Origin: Rhizobium lusitanum
GTDB taxonomy: Bacteria > Pseudomonadota > Alphaproteobacteria > Rhizobiales > Rhizobiaceae
Direction: 5' to 3'
DNA length: 64,000 nucleotides
Assembly: GCF_014189535.1 (NCBI RefSeq)
Contig: NZ_CP050308.1
Coordinates: 310,001-374,000, forward strand
Under the pieces are notes generated by a model, which worked only from the letters and a program-made list of their open reading frames with translations, searched no databases and had not been told where the DNA came from. Numbering within the stretch: position 1 is the first letter of the stretch; every line of letters starts with the position of its first letter. Made by a program: the position numbers and the translations under genes. This document shows positions 20,917-29,017 of this stretch, one piece after another.

Positions 20917-21429
20917 ATGACGAAGATTTGGCGCGAAACCGGTTTTGTCGAAAACGATCCCTGGGTTATCGAGTCCGAGGAGGTCAAGGCGACCGAAGAG
21001 CAGAAGCCGCTACTCAGCCTCGACGCCCTGATCACCAAGGCTGAAGAGAGCAATGACGTGGGTCTCGGCGTATTGATCAAGCCGGCCGACGATGTGACGA
21101 AGCTGGAGCCCTATTTGGATCGTCTGGCTATCGTAGCCGTGGCTTTTCCGGCCTTCAGCGACGGTCGTGCCTTTAGTCACGCCTCGCTGCTGCGTCAGCG
21201 TCTCGGCTTTACCAACGAGTTGCGCGCTGTTGGCGATGTGCTGATCGACCAGATTCCGTTGATGCTGCGCGTTGGTATCGACAGTTTTGCGGTCACCAAT
21301 GAAACGGCTTTGAAGCGGCTTTCGGAAAATCGCCTGCCGGGTATTCCGCATTATTATCAGCCGACGGCCAAACCAGCCGAAGGCGGCGAGGCCTACAGCT
21401 GGCGCCGTCAGGCGGCCAAGACGGCCTGA
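20917..21429 (+). CDS. DUF934-family protein of the cys operon
   Basis: 170 residues from ATG 20917. AAGGAG lies six bases before this ATG, while the ATG at 20911 directly abuts it and is less likely. Conserved features are LGVLIKPADDV, FPAFSDGRAFSHASLLRQRL and ELRAVGDVLIDQIPLMLRVGID, which fit DUF934 proteins found next to cysI in many proteobacteria. The family has been linked to sulfite reduction (oxidoreductase helper), but no catalytic motif is apparent. Confidence 0.85.
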   Translation: MTKIWRETGFVENDPWVIESEEVKATEEQKPLLSLDALITKAEESNDVGLGVLIKPADDVTKLEPYLDRLAIVAVAFPAFSDGRAFSHASLLRQRLGFTNELRAVGDVLIDQIPLMLRVGIDSFAVTNETALKRLSENRLPGIPHYYQPTAKPAEGGEAYSWRRQAAKTA

Positions 21430-21668
21430 TTCGGCTTTCATTCCAGGAGTTGTGGCACTGGGATATACACCGGATTGCCGCATTCCTGGTGATGGCTATA
21501 TCTAGCCTGCGAGATCGCATAAAACTTGACCATGATACACATATTTTATGCCGGCGCTGCCGGATGGAATGGAATGCCTTTAAATCCGGGCTATAGTGTA
21601 ATATGTGCCTCGCCAGAAACAGGCTGCCAAGAACGACGCCCCACGACGAATACGGGATCTGAGATCGA
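21430..21668. promoter_or_regulatory. Spacer upstream of fpr with a possible sigma-70 promoter
   Basis: About 240 non-coding bases. TTGACC near 21526 and, further on, TATAGT near 21593 are promoter-like hexamers but are too far apart to be one promoter; TATAGT may be a -10 element. The spacer suggests that fpr is transcribed on its own rather than as the end of the cys operon. Confidence 0.3.
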
Positions 21669-22481
21669 ATGAACGCCCCCGCCAAGACCGAAGAATTTGT
21701 TTCCGCAGTACCATCAGGCGTTTTCGCCGAGAAGGTGTTGAGCGTGACGCATTATACCGACCGGCTCTTTCGTTTTACGATGACCCGGCCGCAAGGCTTC
21801 CGTTTCCGCTCGGGCGAGTTCGCGATGATCGGCCTGATGGTCGACGGCAAGCCGCTTTACCGCGCCTATTCGATTGCAAGCCCCGCCTGGGCCGAAGAGC
21901 TCGAGTTCTTCTCGATCAAGGTGCCGGACGGTCCGTTGACCTCGCATCTGCAGAACATCAAGCCGGGCGACGAAGTGCTGATGCGCAAGAAGCCGACGGG
22001 CACGCTGGTTCTCGATGCGCTGACGCCGGGCAAGCGGCTTTATATGTTCTCGACCGGCACGGGCATCGCGCCTTTCGCGAGCCTGATCCGCGATCCGGAA
22101 ACCTATGAGAAGTTCGAGGAAGTGATCCTCACCCACACCACCCGTGATGTTGCCGAGCTGAAATATGGCTTCGATCTCGTGGAAGAAATCCGCAATAATG
22201 AGCTTTTGAGCGAGGTTGTCGGCGACAAGCTGCGCCACTATGCGACCGTTACCCGCGAAGAGTTTGCCTTCAAGGGCCGCATCACCGATCTCATGGAAAA
22301 CGGCAAGCTCTTCACCGATCTCGGTATTCCTACGCTCGATCCCGAGATCGATCGCGGCATGATCTGCGGCTCCTCGGCGATGCTCAAGGACACCAAGGAA
22401 CTGCTGGAAAAGGCGGGCCTCAACGAAGGCGCCAACAGCAAGCCGGCCGAATTCGTCATCGAGCGTGCTTTCGTCGGCTGA
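21669..22481 (+). CDS. fpr: Ferredoxin-NADP+ reductase
   Basis: 270 residues. FAD-binding RAYSIASPAW and the NADP-binding FSTGTGIAPFASLIRDPETY are clear, and MICGSSAM lies near the C-terminus. It transfers electrons between NADPH and ferredoxin or flavodoxin. Position after the sulfite reductase block suggests it supplies reductant to CysI, and Fpr proteins also act in oxidative stress. A strong terminator follows. Confidence 0.93.
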   Translation: MNAPAKTEEFVSAVPSGVFAEKVLSVTHYTDRLFRFTMTRPQGFRFRSGEFAMIGLMVDGKPLYRAYSIASPAWAEELEFFSIKVPDGPLTSHLQNIKPGDEVLMRKKPTGTLVLDALTPGKRLYMFSTGTGIAPFASLIRDPETYEKFEEVILTHTTRDVAELKYGFDLVEEIRNNELLSEVVGDKLRHYATVTREEFAFKGRITDLMENGKLFTDLGIPTLDPEIDRGMICGSSAMLKDTKELLEKAGLNEGANSKPAEFVIERAFVG

Positions 22482-22508
22482 AAGTTTTAGGACATAGGAA
22501 TAGGTAAG

Positions 22509-22537
22509 GGCGGTCTCGATAGCGAGGCCGCCTTTTT
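22509..22537 (+). terminator. Rho-independent terminator after fpr
   Basis: Stem GGCGGTCTCG (22509-22518) / CGAGGCCGCC (22523-22532) with one wobble pair, loop ATAG, then TTTTT. It abuts the stop codon of the convergent GntR gene. Confidence 0.85.
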
Positions 22538-23151
22538 CATTTGCCGCTGAGATAGTCGATCAGCGTCGCCATCGCCTTGCCGGCGTCTTCGGCGTTGCCC
22601 TGATGAATGGCCCGGATGACGCCGACATGCAGCGCAATCGACCTGTCCATGCCGGCAGGTGTCGCGGTGGAGTACCAGAGCCGGCGCGAGTGGGTCTGCA
22701 CCGGGCCGAGCGCTGCGGTGATGAAACCGTTCGGACAGGCCTCTTCCAGGATTTCATCGAATGTCTTGTCGGCGGCGAAGAAGCCGGGGAGGTCACCGGT
22801 GACGGTACAATCCGACATCAGGCGGGCGCATTCGACCAACTGCTCGCGTTGCTCTTGATTGGCATTGGTGGCAACGAGCGAAGCCGCGATCGGCTCCAGC
22901 TCGCGCCGGACCTGCATGACATGCATATGGTCTGCCGGCCGGATTTCCGCGATCTGCAGCCCGACGCGCGGCCGCACATGGATCAGCCCTTGCCATGCCA
23001 GCTTCTGGATCGCCTCGCGCACCGGCGTGCGCCCATGGCCCGCCAGCTCGATCAGCTGCTTTTCCGTTACCAGCGCACCGGGCTTCAGCGCCAGCGTAAC
23101 GATTCGGTGCTCCAGGGCGAGATAGGCGAGGTGGCTTTGCGAATTCTGCAT
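22537..23151 (-). CDS. GntR-family transcriptional regulator (FCD/FadR-like)
   Basis: 204 residues. The N-terminal winged helix contains LVTEKQLIELAGHGRTPVREAIQKLA and the C-terminal all-helical FCD ligand domain contains RRELEPIAASLVATNA and HVGVIRAIHQGNAEDAG. Regulators of this type sense small carboxylates. Paired palindromic sites upstream suggest autoregulation. No obvious target operon lies beside it. Confidence 0.9.
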   Translation of the reverse strand: MQNSQSHLAYLALEHRIVTLALKPGALVTEKQLIELAGHGRTPVREAIQKLAWQGLIHVRPRVGLQIAEIRPADHMHVMQVRRELEPIAASLVATNANQEQREQLVECARLMSDCTVTGDLPGFFAADKTFDEILEEACPNGFITAALGPVQTHSRRLWYSTATPAGMDRSIALHVGVIRAIHQGNAEDAGKAMATLIDYLSGK

Positions 23152-23173
23152 TCCCAGCCGTTTCCCATATCCT

Positions 23174-23234
23174 TACTGATATATCACATTCTCGCATGTC
23201 GCATATGCGATGGCAAGTCACACTGATATATCAG
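23174..23234. promoter_or_regulatory. Candidate GntR operator region with repeated palindromes
   Basis: The 12-mer ACTGATATATCA occurs twice in the same orientation, at 23175-23186 and 23222-23233, 47 bases apart; CTGATATATCAG at 23223-23234 is a perfect palindrome. Between them lies a second perfect palindrome, TCGCATATGCGA (23199-23210). The block is directly upstream of the GntR gene start at 23151. Confidence 0.55.
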
Positions 23235-23328
23235 ACTGGAAGGAGGGGCGCCGCTACGAGCCTCATTCCTGCTGTTATGGCAAAGGAGACCGGGGTAAAT
23301 GCCGGGCTCCCCATTGCCGCGATATCGA

Positions 23329-23535
23329 TCAATGGTTGATGACGGAAGGAAGACCAGGCAGTTTCCGCTTGGCGGCCATCAGCAGATCGAGTTCCGTGGA
23401 CGATGGGCCGAACTTGTCGAAGAGACGCTTGGCCTCCTTGTCATCAAGGCGATATTTCCGAGCGAATTCAGCGATGCTGTAGGGGCGACCGCGAAGCACC
23501 TTGCGGTTCGGCGTCTGATTGGCGCTTTCCGTCAT
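23329..23535 (-). CDS. Small basic protein of unknown function
   Basis: 68 residues, MTESANQTPNRKVLRGRPYS at the N-terminus. The start at 23535 has a strong GAGGAGG site a few bases upstream; the longer open frame up to 23691 runs through the glsB terminator and is not credible. The middle (IAEFARKYRLDDKEAKRLFDKFG) looks helical and could be a small helix-turn-helix or chaperone-like fold. I do not recognise the family. Confidence 0.65.
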   Translation of the reverse strand: MTESANQTPNRKVLRGRPYSIAEFARKYRLDDKEAKRLFDKFGPSSTELDLLMAAKRKLPGLPSVINH

Positions 23536-23625
23536 GCTTTCAACCTCCTCTTTGGTTCTTCTTTCGTACCTAGTGCTTTTAGTGAGGTTGAAAAGGGTTT
23601 TGCTTTGGCGAAGCGCCTTTAAGAG

Positions 23626-23660
23626 CAAAAAAAGGGAAGGCGGTTGTCCCGTCTTCCCTT
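23626..23660 (-). terminator. Rho-independent terminator after the GlsB-type gene
   Basis: On the minus strand AGGGAAG (23659-23653) pairs with CTTCCCT (23639-23633), followed by a run of seven T (complement of A at 23627-23633). It lies 40 bases after the stop at 23699. Confidence 0.75.
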
Positions 23661-23698
23661 CTGTCCCCACTCTCGATGAGCTTACGCCCATACAGTGT

Positions 23699-23950
23699 CT
23701 ATCGCCTGATCAGTCTGCCGACGAAGATCAGGATGCACGCACCGATAAAGCCGGTGATCAGATAGTTGATCAATGCACTATCGAAGGGCAGCCTGATGCC
23801 CAGTATCCCAAACAGCCAACTGGCGACAAGAGCTCCGACAATGCCGAGAACGATATTCATGATTATGCCGGTGTTGCTTTTCATGATCATTTCAGCAAAC
23901 CAGCCGGCAAGGCCACCAACAACAATAGCTGCAATCCAACCGACTTCCAT
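23699..23950 (-). CDS. GlsB/YeaQ/YmgE-family stress membrane protein
   Basis: 83 residues, three hydrophobic segments. The glycine-rich pattern WIAAIVVGGLAGWFAEMI, GIIMNIVLGIVGALVASWLF and ITGFIGACILIFVGRLIRR is that of the transglycosylase-associated family, small inner-membrane proteins induced in general stress. AGGAGG-type site before the start at 23950. Ends in its own terminator. Confidence 0.92.
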   Translation of the reverse strand: MEVGWIAAIVVGGLAGWFAEMIMKSNTGIIMNIVLGIVGALVASWLFGILGIRLPFDSALINYLITGFIGACILIFVGRLIRR

Positions 23951-24319
23951 AAGGTCCTCCTAAGACTCGGTGGGTTGTTCACAAATGCTGATATACACCA
24001 AAAGCGATTCGCGCGGCAAACAATTGCGCGCGTATGGCAGGGCCATGCATCGCAATCCCGATTATTGACGGTTATTGTTACAATTGGCCCGCTGTGCCGA
24101 CACAAATTCCACTATCGACAAGATATTTTCCGGATCTTCGAAGGCCCAGTTTTCAGCCAATCCAGGCTATTCCCCTACTAACGCGGCCAGGTTTTGTGAC
24201 TTCAACCTTCGGAAAAGCATTTTGAGACGCCGCAATGACGATTTTATGGGTTGACCGCAATAGGGCGCCTGCATATGTTCCGCGCACTTCCAGCCGGGGT
24301 GTTACCACCCGCGGACGGG
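23951..24319. other. Non-coding stretch between the GlsB-type gene and tRNA-Lys
   Basis: About 370 bases with the GlsB ribosome-binding site and promoter region at its left end and the tRNA promoter at its right. I see no supported gene, strong palindrome or terminator here. Confidence 0.5.
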
Positions 24320-24395
24320 GAGAGCGTAGCTCAGCTGGTAGAGCAACTGACTTTTAATCAGTAGGTCTCGGGTTCGAACCCCGACGCTCTCACCA
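24320..24395 (+). tRNA. tRNA-Lys (anticodon UUU)
   Basis: 76 bases including encoded CCA. Acceptor arms GAGAGCG (24320-24326) and CGCTCTC (24385-24391), D-arm GCTCAGCTGGTAGAGC, anticodon stem ACTGA/TCAGT with loop CTTTTAA (anticodon TTT), T-arm CGGGTTCGAACCCCG. Complete cloverleaf. No repeat of its 3' end was noticed nearby, so there is no sign of an integrated element. Confidence 0.98.
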
Positions 24396-24646
24396 AGGTC
24401 TTTCAAGTGACTGGTTTGGTGAACTTAATCCAAGAGATAGTGATCTTTCTGAGCTTGGGGTAACGGCGACGGAAAGACGTGCGTTATTTCATCAAACGCA
24501 GCGGTCATGTTCAGCACGTCGACGCATTGCCTGATGAACTCTTCGGGCTTCCCAGCACCCCGAACCGCCCTGACTATGTTGGCCGCAATTCCTGGAATGT
24601 CTTTTGCAAGGTTACTCGCGTCTTTACGCTTTTGAGGTAATAAGTT

Positions 24647-24904
24647 TTGGAACGAAACACTTTGCGACCATTTCCAGCCGCCGTAACGCTCGTGATGAGC
24701 GACACTGGCGGATATCGACGTGTCAATACGGCACAGGATGCGACGGAGACGCTGCTGGACCATTGGCCGATTAGGGATGGTGAAGCGTACCTGATAGCAA
24801 TCCAGGCATGTCTCGACGCGATCATGGAACGCGTTCATCCGCAAGCCGCCCGAAACGCCTTTATCAAGGCCGCAGAAGAGGCTGGGGTATCTCTGTTGCA
24901 GTGA
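24647..24904 (+). CDS. DUF982-family protein
   Basis: 85 residues starting at TTG 24647, with GAGGT eight bases upstream. The sequence follows the DUF982 pattern common in rhizobia: FPAAVTLVMSDTGGYRRVNT, QDATETLLDHWPIRDGEAY, IAIQACLDAIMERVHPQAA and RNAFIKAAEEAGV at the end. Function unknown; such genes occur in many copies per rhizobial genome and often lie in variable regions. An overlapping minus-strand frame (24425-25024) has no family resemblance and is rejected. Confidence 0.72.
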   Translation: MERNTLRPFPAAVTLVMSDTGGYRRVNTAQDATETLLDHWPIRDGEAYLIAIQACLDAIMERVHPQAARNAFIKAAEEAGVSLLQ

Positions 24905-25106
24905 GGTCGGGCCGAGGCATGGCGGCTGTTTATACTGTTGATCTTTGCGAACGGTCTTCACGCTACCGGAAATTTTGCCGACTGCCGTAACGTTCATGAA
25001 GTAGCCGAATGCCTTCATTGTCACCGCATCACCCGCGAAAAGGTGATTGGCCTTCCGTCTCGCGCAACGCTAGTAAGGCGGCTGAATGACATAGCCGGAG
25101 TCTATC

Positions 25107-25859
25107 GTGTCGCTTGCCGATATCTCGCTTCTCAGTGCCTTGCTCGCCGGAGCGCTTTCCTTTCTGTCGCCTTGCGTTCTGCCGCTGGTGCCGCCTTATC
25201 TTTGCTATATGGCCGGCATTTCCGTCGAGCAGTTTCGTGGCGGTGGAGCGGCGGTGGCGAGCGGGCCGAGTGTTCGCGGCAATGTGCTGTTTTCCTCCCT
25301 GTTCTTCACGCTCGGTTTTGCGACGGTCTTCATTGCGCTTGGCGCGGGCGCCTCGTCGATCGGCATGCTGCTGCGCCAGCATCTTGATGTCCTCGCCAAG
25401 ATCGGCGGCCTGATCATCGTCATCATGGGCTTGAATTTCCTCGGTGTTTTCCGGCTCGGCATTCTGGCACGCGAGGCGCGTTTTCAAGGTAATGGCAAGC
25501 CGGCGACGCTGACGGGCGCCTATATCATGGGTCTCGCCTTCGCCTTCGGCTGGACGCCCTGCATCGGCCCGGTACTCGGAGCGATCCTTGGGGTTGCGGC
25601 ATCGCGGGAGACGATTGGCGCCGGCGCCGGGCTGCTTGCCATCTATTCGTTGGGTCTTGCCATACCCTTCTGGATCGCCGCCGGCTTTTCCGGTGCCTTC
25701 ATGAGCTTCCTGGTCCGTTTCCGCCACCATCTCGGCACCGTCGAGAAGGTCATGGGCGGGTTTCTGGTGCTCACGGGCCTCGCCTTCATATTCGGCTATG
25801 TCAGCGACATGGCGATCTGGTTTCAGCAGACCTTTCCAATCCTGATGAAAATCGGCTAA
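25107..25859 (+). CDS. ccdA: Cytochrome c biogenesis protein CcdA
   Basis: 250 residues with about six membrane segments. The two redox cysteines lie in LSPCVLPLVPPYLCYMAG and FGWTPCIGPVLGAI. It passes electrons from cytoplasmic thioredoxin to periplasmic thiol proteins for cytochrome c maturation. GTG start at 25107 with GGAG seven bases upstream. Confidence 0.92.
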   Translation: MSLADISLLSALLAGALSFLSPCVLPLVPPYLCYMAGISVEQFRGGGAAVASGPSVRGNVLFSSLFFTLGFATVFIALGAGASSIGMLLRQHLDVLAKIGGLIIVIMGLNFLGVFRLGILAREARFQGNGKPATLTGAYIMGLAFAFGWTPCIGPVLGAILGVAASRETIGAGAGLLAIYSLGLAIPFWIAAGFSGAFMSFLVRFRHHLGTVEKVMGGFLVLTGLAFIFGYVSDMAIWFQQTFPILMKIG

Positions 25860-25924
25860 GCCGGACGTCATCGTCCGTTCCTGTTTTCATCATCAAAGTG
25901 GAAAATGCCCGATGGCTGACCCCG

Positions 25925-26887
25925 ATGGCTGACATTGTCGGTCTGTTGCTGCCGTTCTTCGGCCTGATCCTGATCGGCTACATCGCCGCGCGCGCCACAA
26001 GCCAGCCGGCCGAAGCGCTCGGCTGGCTCAATACATTCATCATCTATGCAGCGCTGCCGGCGCTGTTTTTCAAACTCGTCTCGCAAACGCCGATCGAGCA
26101 GTTGACGCGCGTCGACTTCATCGTCGCCGACATTGCCGCGACCTATTCGATCTTCCTGCTGGTGTTCCTGGTCGGACGTGTTCTACGCCGCAATTCACTG
26201 GCCGACAGCACGATCCAGGCCTTTGCCGGTGCCTACGGCAATATCGGCTACATGGGGCCGGGTCTGGCATTGCTGGCGCTCGGCGAAAACGCCGCCGTTC
26301 CTGTCGCGCTGATCGTCTGCTTCGAAAACGCGCTGCATTTCATCGTCGCTCCGGCTCTGATGGCCATCGAGGGCGGCGACAAGCGTTCACCGGGCCGGGT
26401 TGCCGCCGATATCGCCCGGAAGGTGCTACTGCATCCCTTCATTCTATCGACCGCCTTCGGCTTTGCCGCCGCCGCCTTTTCGGTCCACCAGCCGGTCGCC
26501 TTCCAGCGCTTTGTCGATTATCTCGCCCAGGCCGCAGCCCCTTGCGCGCTGTTTGCCATGGGCGTGACGCTCGCGCTTCGGCCACTGAAACGTATTCCAG
26601 CCGAGATCGGCTATATCGTGCCGGCGAAGCTCATCCTGCATCCGCTGATGGTCTATCTCGTGTTGCAGATGGTCGGGGGCTTCGATCCGATCTGGATCGA
26701 ATCGGCGGTGTTGCTCGCTGCCCTGCCGACGGCGACCAATGTTTTCGTCATCGGCCAGCAATATGGCGTCTGGCAGGAGCGGGCCTCCGCCACCATCCTG
26801 ATCACTACGGCATGTTCCGTGGTGACGGTGTCGCTGCTGCTCTACCTGATCAAGTCCGGCACCTTACCGGCGCAACTTTTCCCGTAA
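25925..26887 (+). CDS. AEC-family (auxin efflux carrier-type) transporter
   Basis: 320 residues, about ten hydrophobic segments. It begins MADIVGLLLPFFGLILIGYI; the central GAYGNIGYMGPGLAL and the C-terminal AALPTATNVFVIGQQYG are typical of the malate/auxin carrier superfamily. Substrate not predictable, perhaps an organic acid. ATG 25925 preferred to GTG 25898. Its 3' end overlaps the convergent ubiH-type gene by 24 bases. Confidence 0.88.
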   Translation: MADIVGLLLPFFGLILIGYIAARATSQPAEALGWLNTFIIYAALPALFFKLVSQTPIEQLTRVDFIVADIAATYSIFLLVFLVGRVLRRNSLADSTIQAFAGAYGNIGYMGPGLALLALGENAAVPVALIVCFENALHFIVAPALMAIEGGDKRSPGRVAADIARKVLLHPFILSTAFGFAAAAFSVHQPVAFQRFVDYLAQAAAPCALFAMGVTLALRPLKRIPAEIGYIVPAKLILHPLMVYLVLQMVGGFDPIWIESAVLLAALPTATNVFVIGQQYGVWQERASATILITTACSVVTVSLLLYLIKSGTLPAQLFP

Positions 26888-28066
26888 CATCGAGGTAAAG
26901 CCGCGCAGGCTGCCACCGGGCTCGATACCCTCGCGCATGACGACATTGCGCAGCGGCGGGATGGCTGAGAGGACGTGCAGACCGGCGGCTCGGAGCATCT
27001 GCACCGGCAGGAAGTCCGACAGAAGCGAACGGTTCAGCAGGTCGACGCTCGCCGTGCGGCTGAGGATATCGGCGCGGCGCTTGCGGTCGAAACTGTCTCC
27101 GGCGGCCGCCGCAATTGGCTGATCGGCACGGTCGCAGAGAACATCGGTCAGCACCAGAATGTCGCGCAGGCTGAGGTTCAGGCCCTGTGCGCCGATCGGT
27201 GGGAAAACATGGGCTGCTTCACCGATCAGCGCGGCGCGACCCTTGCCGAAGCGATGGGCCGTCATGCCGGAGAGTGGCCAAACCTGCACATTGTCCTCGA
27301 CCGTGACCTTGCCGAGCAACGACTGCATGCGCTCCTCGATCAACAGGCCGAGCTCATCCAGCGATTTCTCCGCATTGTCAGCGGCTTCCGCCGGCTTTTG
27401 CACCCAGACGAGGCTGGAGCGGTTGCCGGGCAGGGGAACTTGCGTAAACGGCCCGCTCTCGGTGTGGAATTCCGTCGAGATATTCTGATGCGGCAAGGAA
27501 TGCGCGAAATTCAGCACCATGGCCGATTGCGGATAGGACCAGCTCTTGACCTTGATCCCCAAGGTTTCCCTTACCATCGAATTGCGCCCGTCCGCGCCGA
27601 CCACGAAGCCGGCTTCAACGGTATCGCCGTCTTCGAACGTGATGGTGACGCCATCATCGCGGATGGTGACCTCGGAAGCGGTCGTCTCGACGAGCGTGAT
27701 ATTGCCCTCGGCCTTGACCGCTTCAGCGAGGCTGCCGAGCAGCACGGCATTCGGGATATTGTAGCCGAAAGCGTCGAGGCCGATTTCCGAGGCGCGGAAG
27801 GAAACGGTCGGCGAGCGCAGCAGCCGGGTCGTGCCGTCGATGATCTGCATCGTCGTCAATGCGGCGGTGGACGGCGCGATCTTTTCCCACAGCGCCAGCC
27901 GCTCCAGGAAGCGAATCGATTGGTCCATCAGCGCCGTGGTCCGGCGGTCCGTCTTGCTATAGGGCGCGGCCACCAGAGCGACGGATTTTCCACCACGCGC
28001 CAGCGCGATCGCCGCCACCATGCCTGTCAGCCCACCGCCGATGACGGCCACTTCAACCTGCTTCAT
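26864..28066 (-). CDS. UbiH/UbiF-family FAD-dependent monooxygenase
   Basis: 400 residues. FAD-binding GGGLTGMVAAIALARGG at the N-terminus, the middle motif VVGADGRNSMVRETLG, and the family signature GRAALIGEAAHVFPPIGAQG near residue 285. It hydroxylates the ubiquinone ring; which position (UbiH, UbiF, UbiL or UbiI type) cannot be settled. In rhizobia such genes are annotated UbiH-family. It acts at the membrane face with the quinone pool. Confidence 0.9.
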   Translation of the reverse strand: MKQVEVAVIGGGLTGMVAAIALARGGKSVALVAAPYSKTDRRTTALMDQSIRFLERLALWEKIAPSTAALTTMQIIDGTTRLLRSPTVSFRASEIGLDAFGYNIPNAVLLGSLAEAVKAEGNITLVETTASEVTIRDDGVTITFEDGDTVEAGFVVGADGRNSMVRETLGIKVKSWSYPQSAMVLNFAHSLPHQNISTEFHTESGPFTQVPLPGNRSSLVWVQKPAEAADNAEKSLDELGLLIEERMQSLLGKVTVEDNVQVWPLSGMTAHRFGKGRAALIGEAAHVFPPIGAQGLNLSLRDILVLTDVLCDRADQPIAAAAGDSFDRKRRADILSRTASVDLLNRSLLSDFLPVQMLRAAGLHVLSAIPPLRNVVMREGIEPGGSLRGFTSMLREKLRR

Positions 28067-28279
28067 ATCGATGCCTCACTTGTCTTCGCTCTGAAAATAA
28101 GCACTTAGCCTGTTGAAATCCATGGGATGAAACATCGCAGTGGGTGAAAATGACGGGTACACGCTATAGCGTGCACTAGAAATAGAGCTTTTGCGCTGGC
28201 AGTACCGGGCAAACGATGCATATTAGCGAGAAAAATCGCCTGCCGGGGCAGGTGAATAAACAGGCGAGCAGTGGGGCGG

Positions 28280-29005
28280 ATGAAAGTCTTCAATTACAAG
28301 CGGGTGCCTTATGCGGAGATTCGTGCCTTCTCCGTACACATATTGACGGCATCCGGCTCTTTTCTCGCCTTTCTCGGCGTTGTTGCGGCGGCAGAGCATC
28401 GTTTTGTCGACATGTTCTGGTGGCTGGGCCTTGCGCTGCTCGTCGATGGTATCGACGGGCCGATCGCCCGCAAGGTCCGCGTCAAGGAGGTGCTGCCCAA
28501 TTGGTCCGGCGATACGCTCGACAATATTATCGACTATGTGACCTATGTGTTGCTGCCGGCCTTTGCGCTTTATGAAAGCGGCATGATCGGCGAGCCGTGG
28601 TCCTTTGTTGCCGCCGGCATGATCGTCGTTTCCAGCGCCATCTACTACGCCGATACCGGCATGAAGACGGATGAATATTTCTTCTCCGGTTTCCCGGTCG
28701 TCTGGAACATGGTGGTCTTCACGCTGTTCGTCATCGGCGCTAACGCGACGACCGCCATGATTGTCGTCGGCGTCTCTGTCGTTCTCACCTTCCTGCCGAT
28801 CAATTTCCTGCATCCGGTGCGCGTCAAGCGGCTGCGGCCGCTCAATCTCGGCATCTTCCTGTTCTGGTCGGCGCTCGGCATTTATTCGCTGCTGATGCAC
28901 TTTGCCATGCCGCACTGGGCTGTGGTCCTGTTTGTCGTCAGCGGCATCTATCTCTATTGCATCGGCGGCGTGTTGCAGTTTTTCCCATCCCTCGGACGTC
29001 AATAG
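28280..29005 (+). CDS. pcs: Phosphatidylcholine synthase
   Basis: 241 residues, the length known for rhizobial Pcs. CDP-alcohol phosphotransferase motif DG-x2-AR-x8-G-x3-D-x3-D is visible from DGIDGPIARK to GDTLDNIID. About eight membrane segments. It condenses choline with CDP-diacylglycerol to make phosphatidylcholine in one step, a pathway typical of bacteria that live with eukaryotic hosts. ATG 28280 preferred to GTG 28271. The quinone oxidoreductase follows after 12 bases. Confidence 0.95.
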   Translation: MKVFNYKRVPYAEIRAFSVHILTASGSFLAFLGVVAAAEHRFVDMFWWLGLALLVDGIDGPIARKVRVKEVLPNWSGDTLDNIIDYVTYVLLPAFALYESGMIGEPWSFVAAGMIVVSSAIYYADTGMKTDEYFFSGFPVVWNMVVFTLFVIGANATTAMIVVGVSVVLTFLPINFLHPVRVKRLRPLNLGIFLFWSALGIYSLLMHFAMPHWAVVLFVVSGIYLYCIGGVLQFFPSLGRQ

Positions 29006-29017
29006 GATTTGCGCGTC

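Noticed and set aside
19341..21080. Minus-strand open frame of 579 codons opposite cysI
   Set aside because: Shadow frame; the plus strand carries intact siroheme and Fe-S motifs.
24320..24395. tRNA-Lys as a possible integration site for a mobile element
   Set aside because: No repeat of the tRNA 3' end, integrase or phage gene was found in the following sequence; the genes downstream are core-like (ccdA).
24425..25024. Minus-strand open frame of 199 codons near tRNA-Lys
   Set aside because: It overlaps the DUF982 gene on the plus strand, which has a family pattern and a ribosome-binding site; the minus frame has neither.
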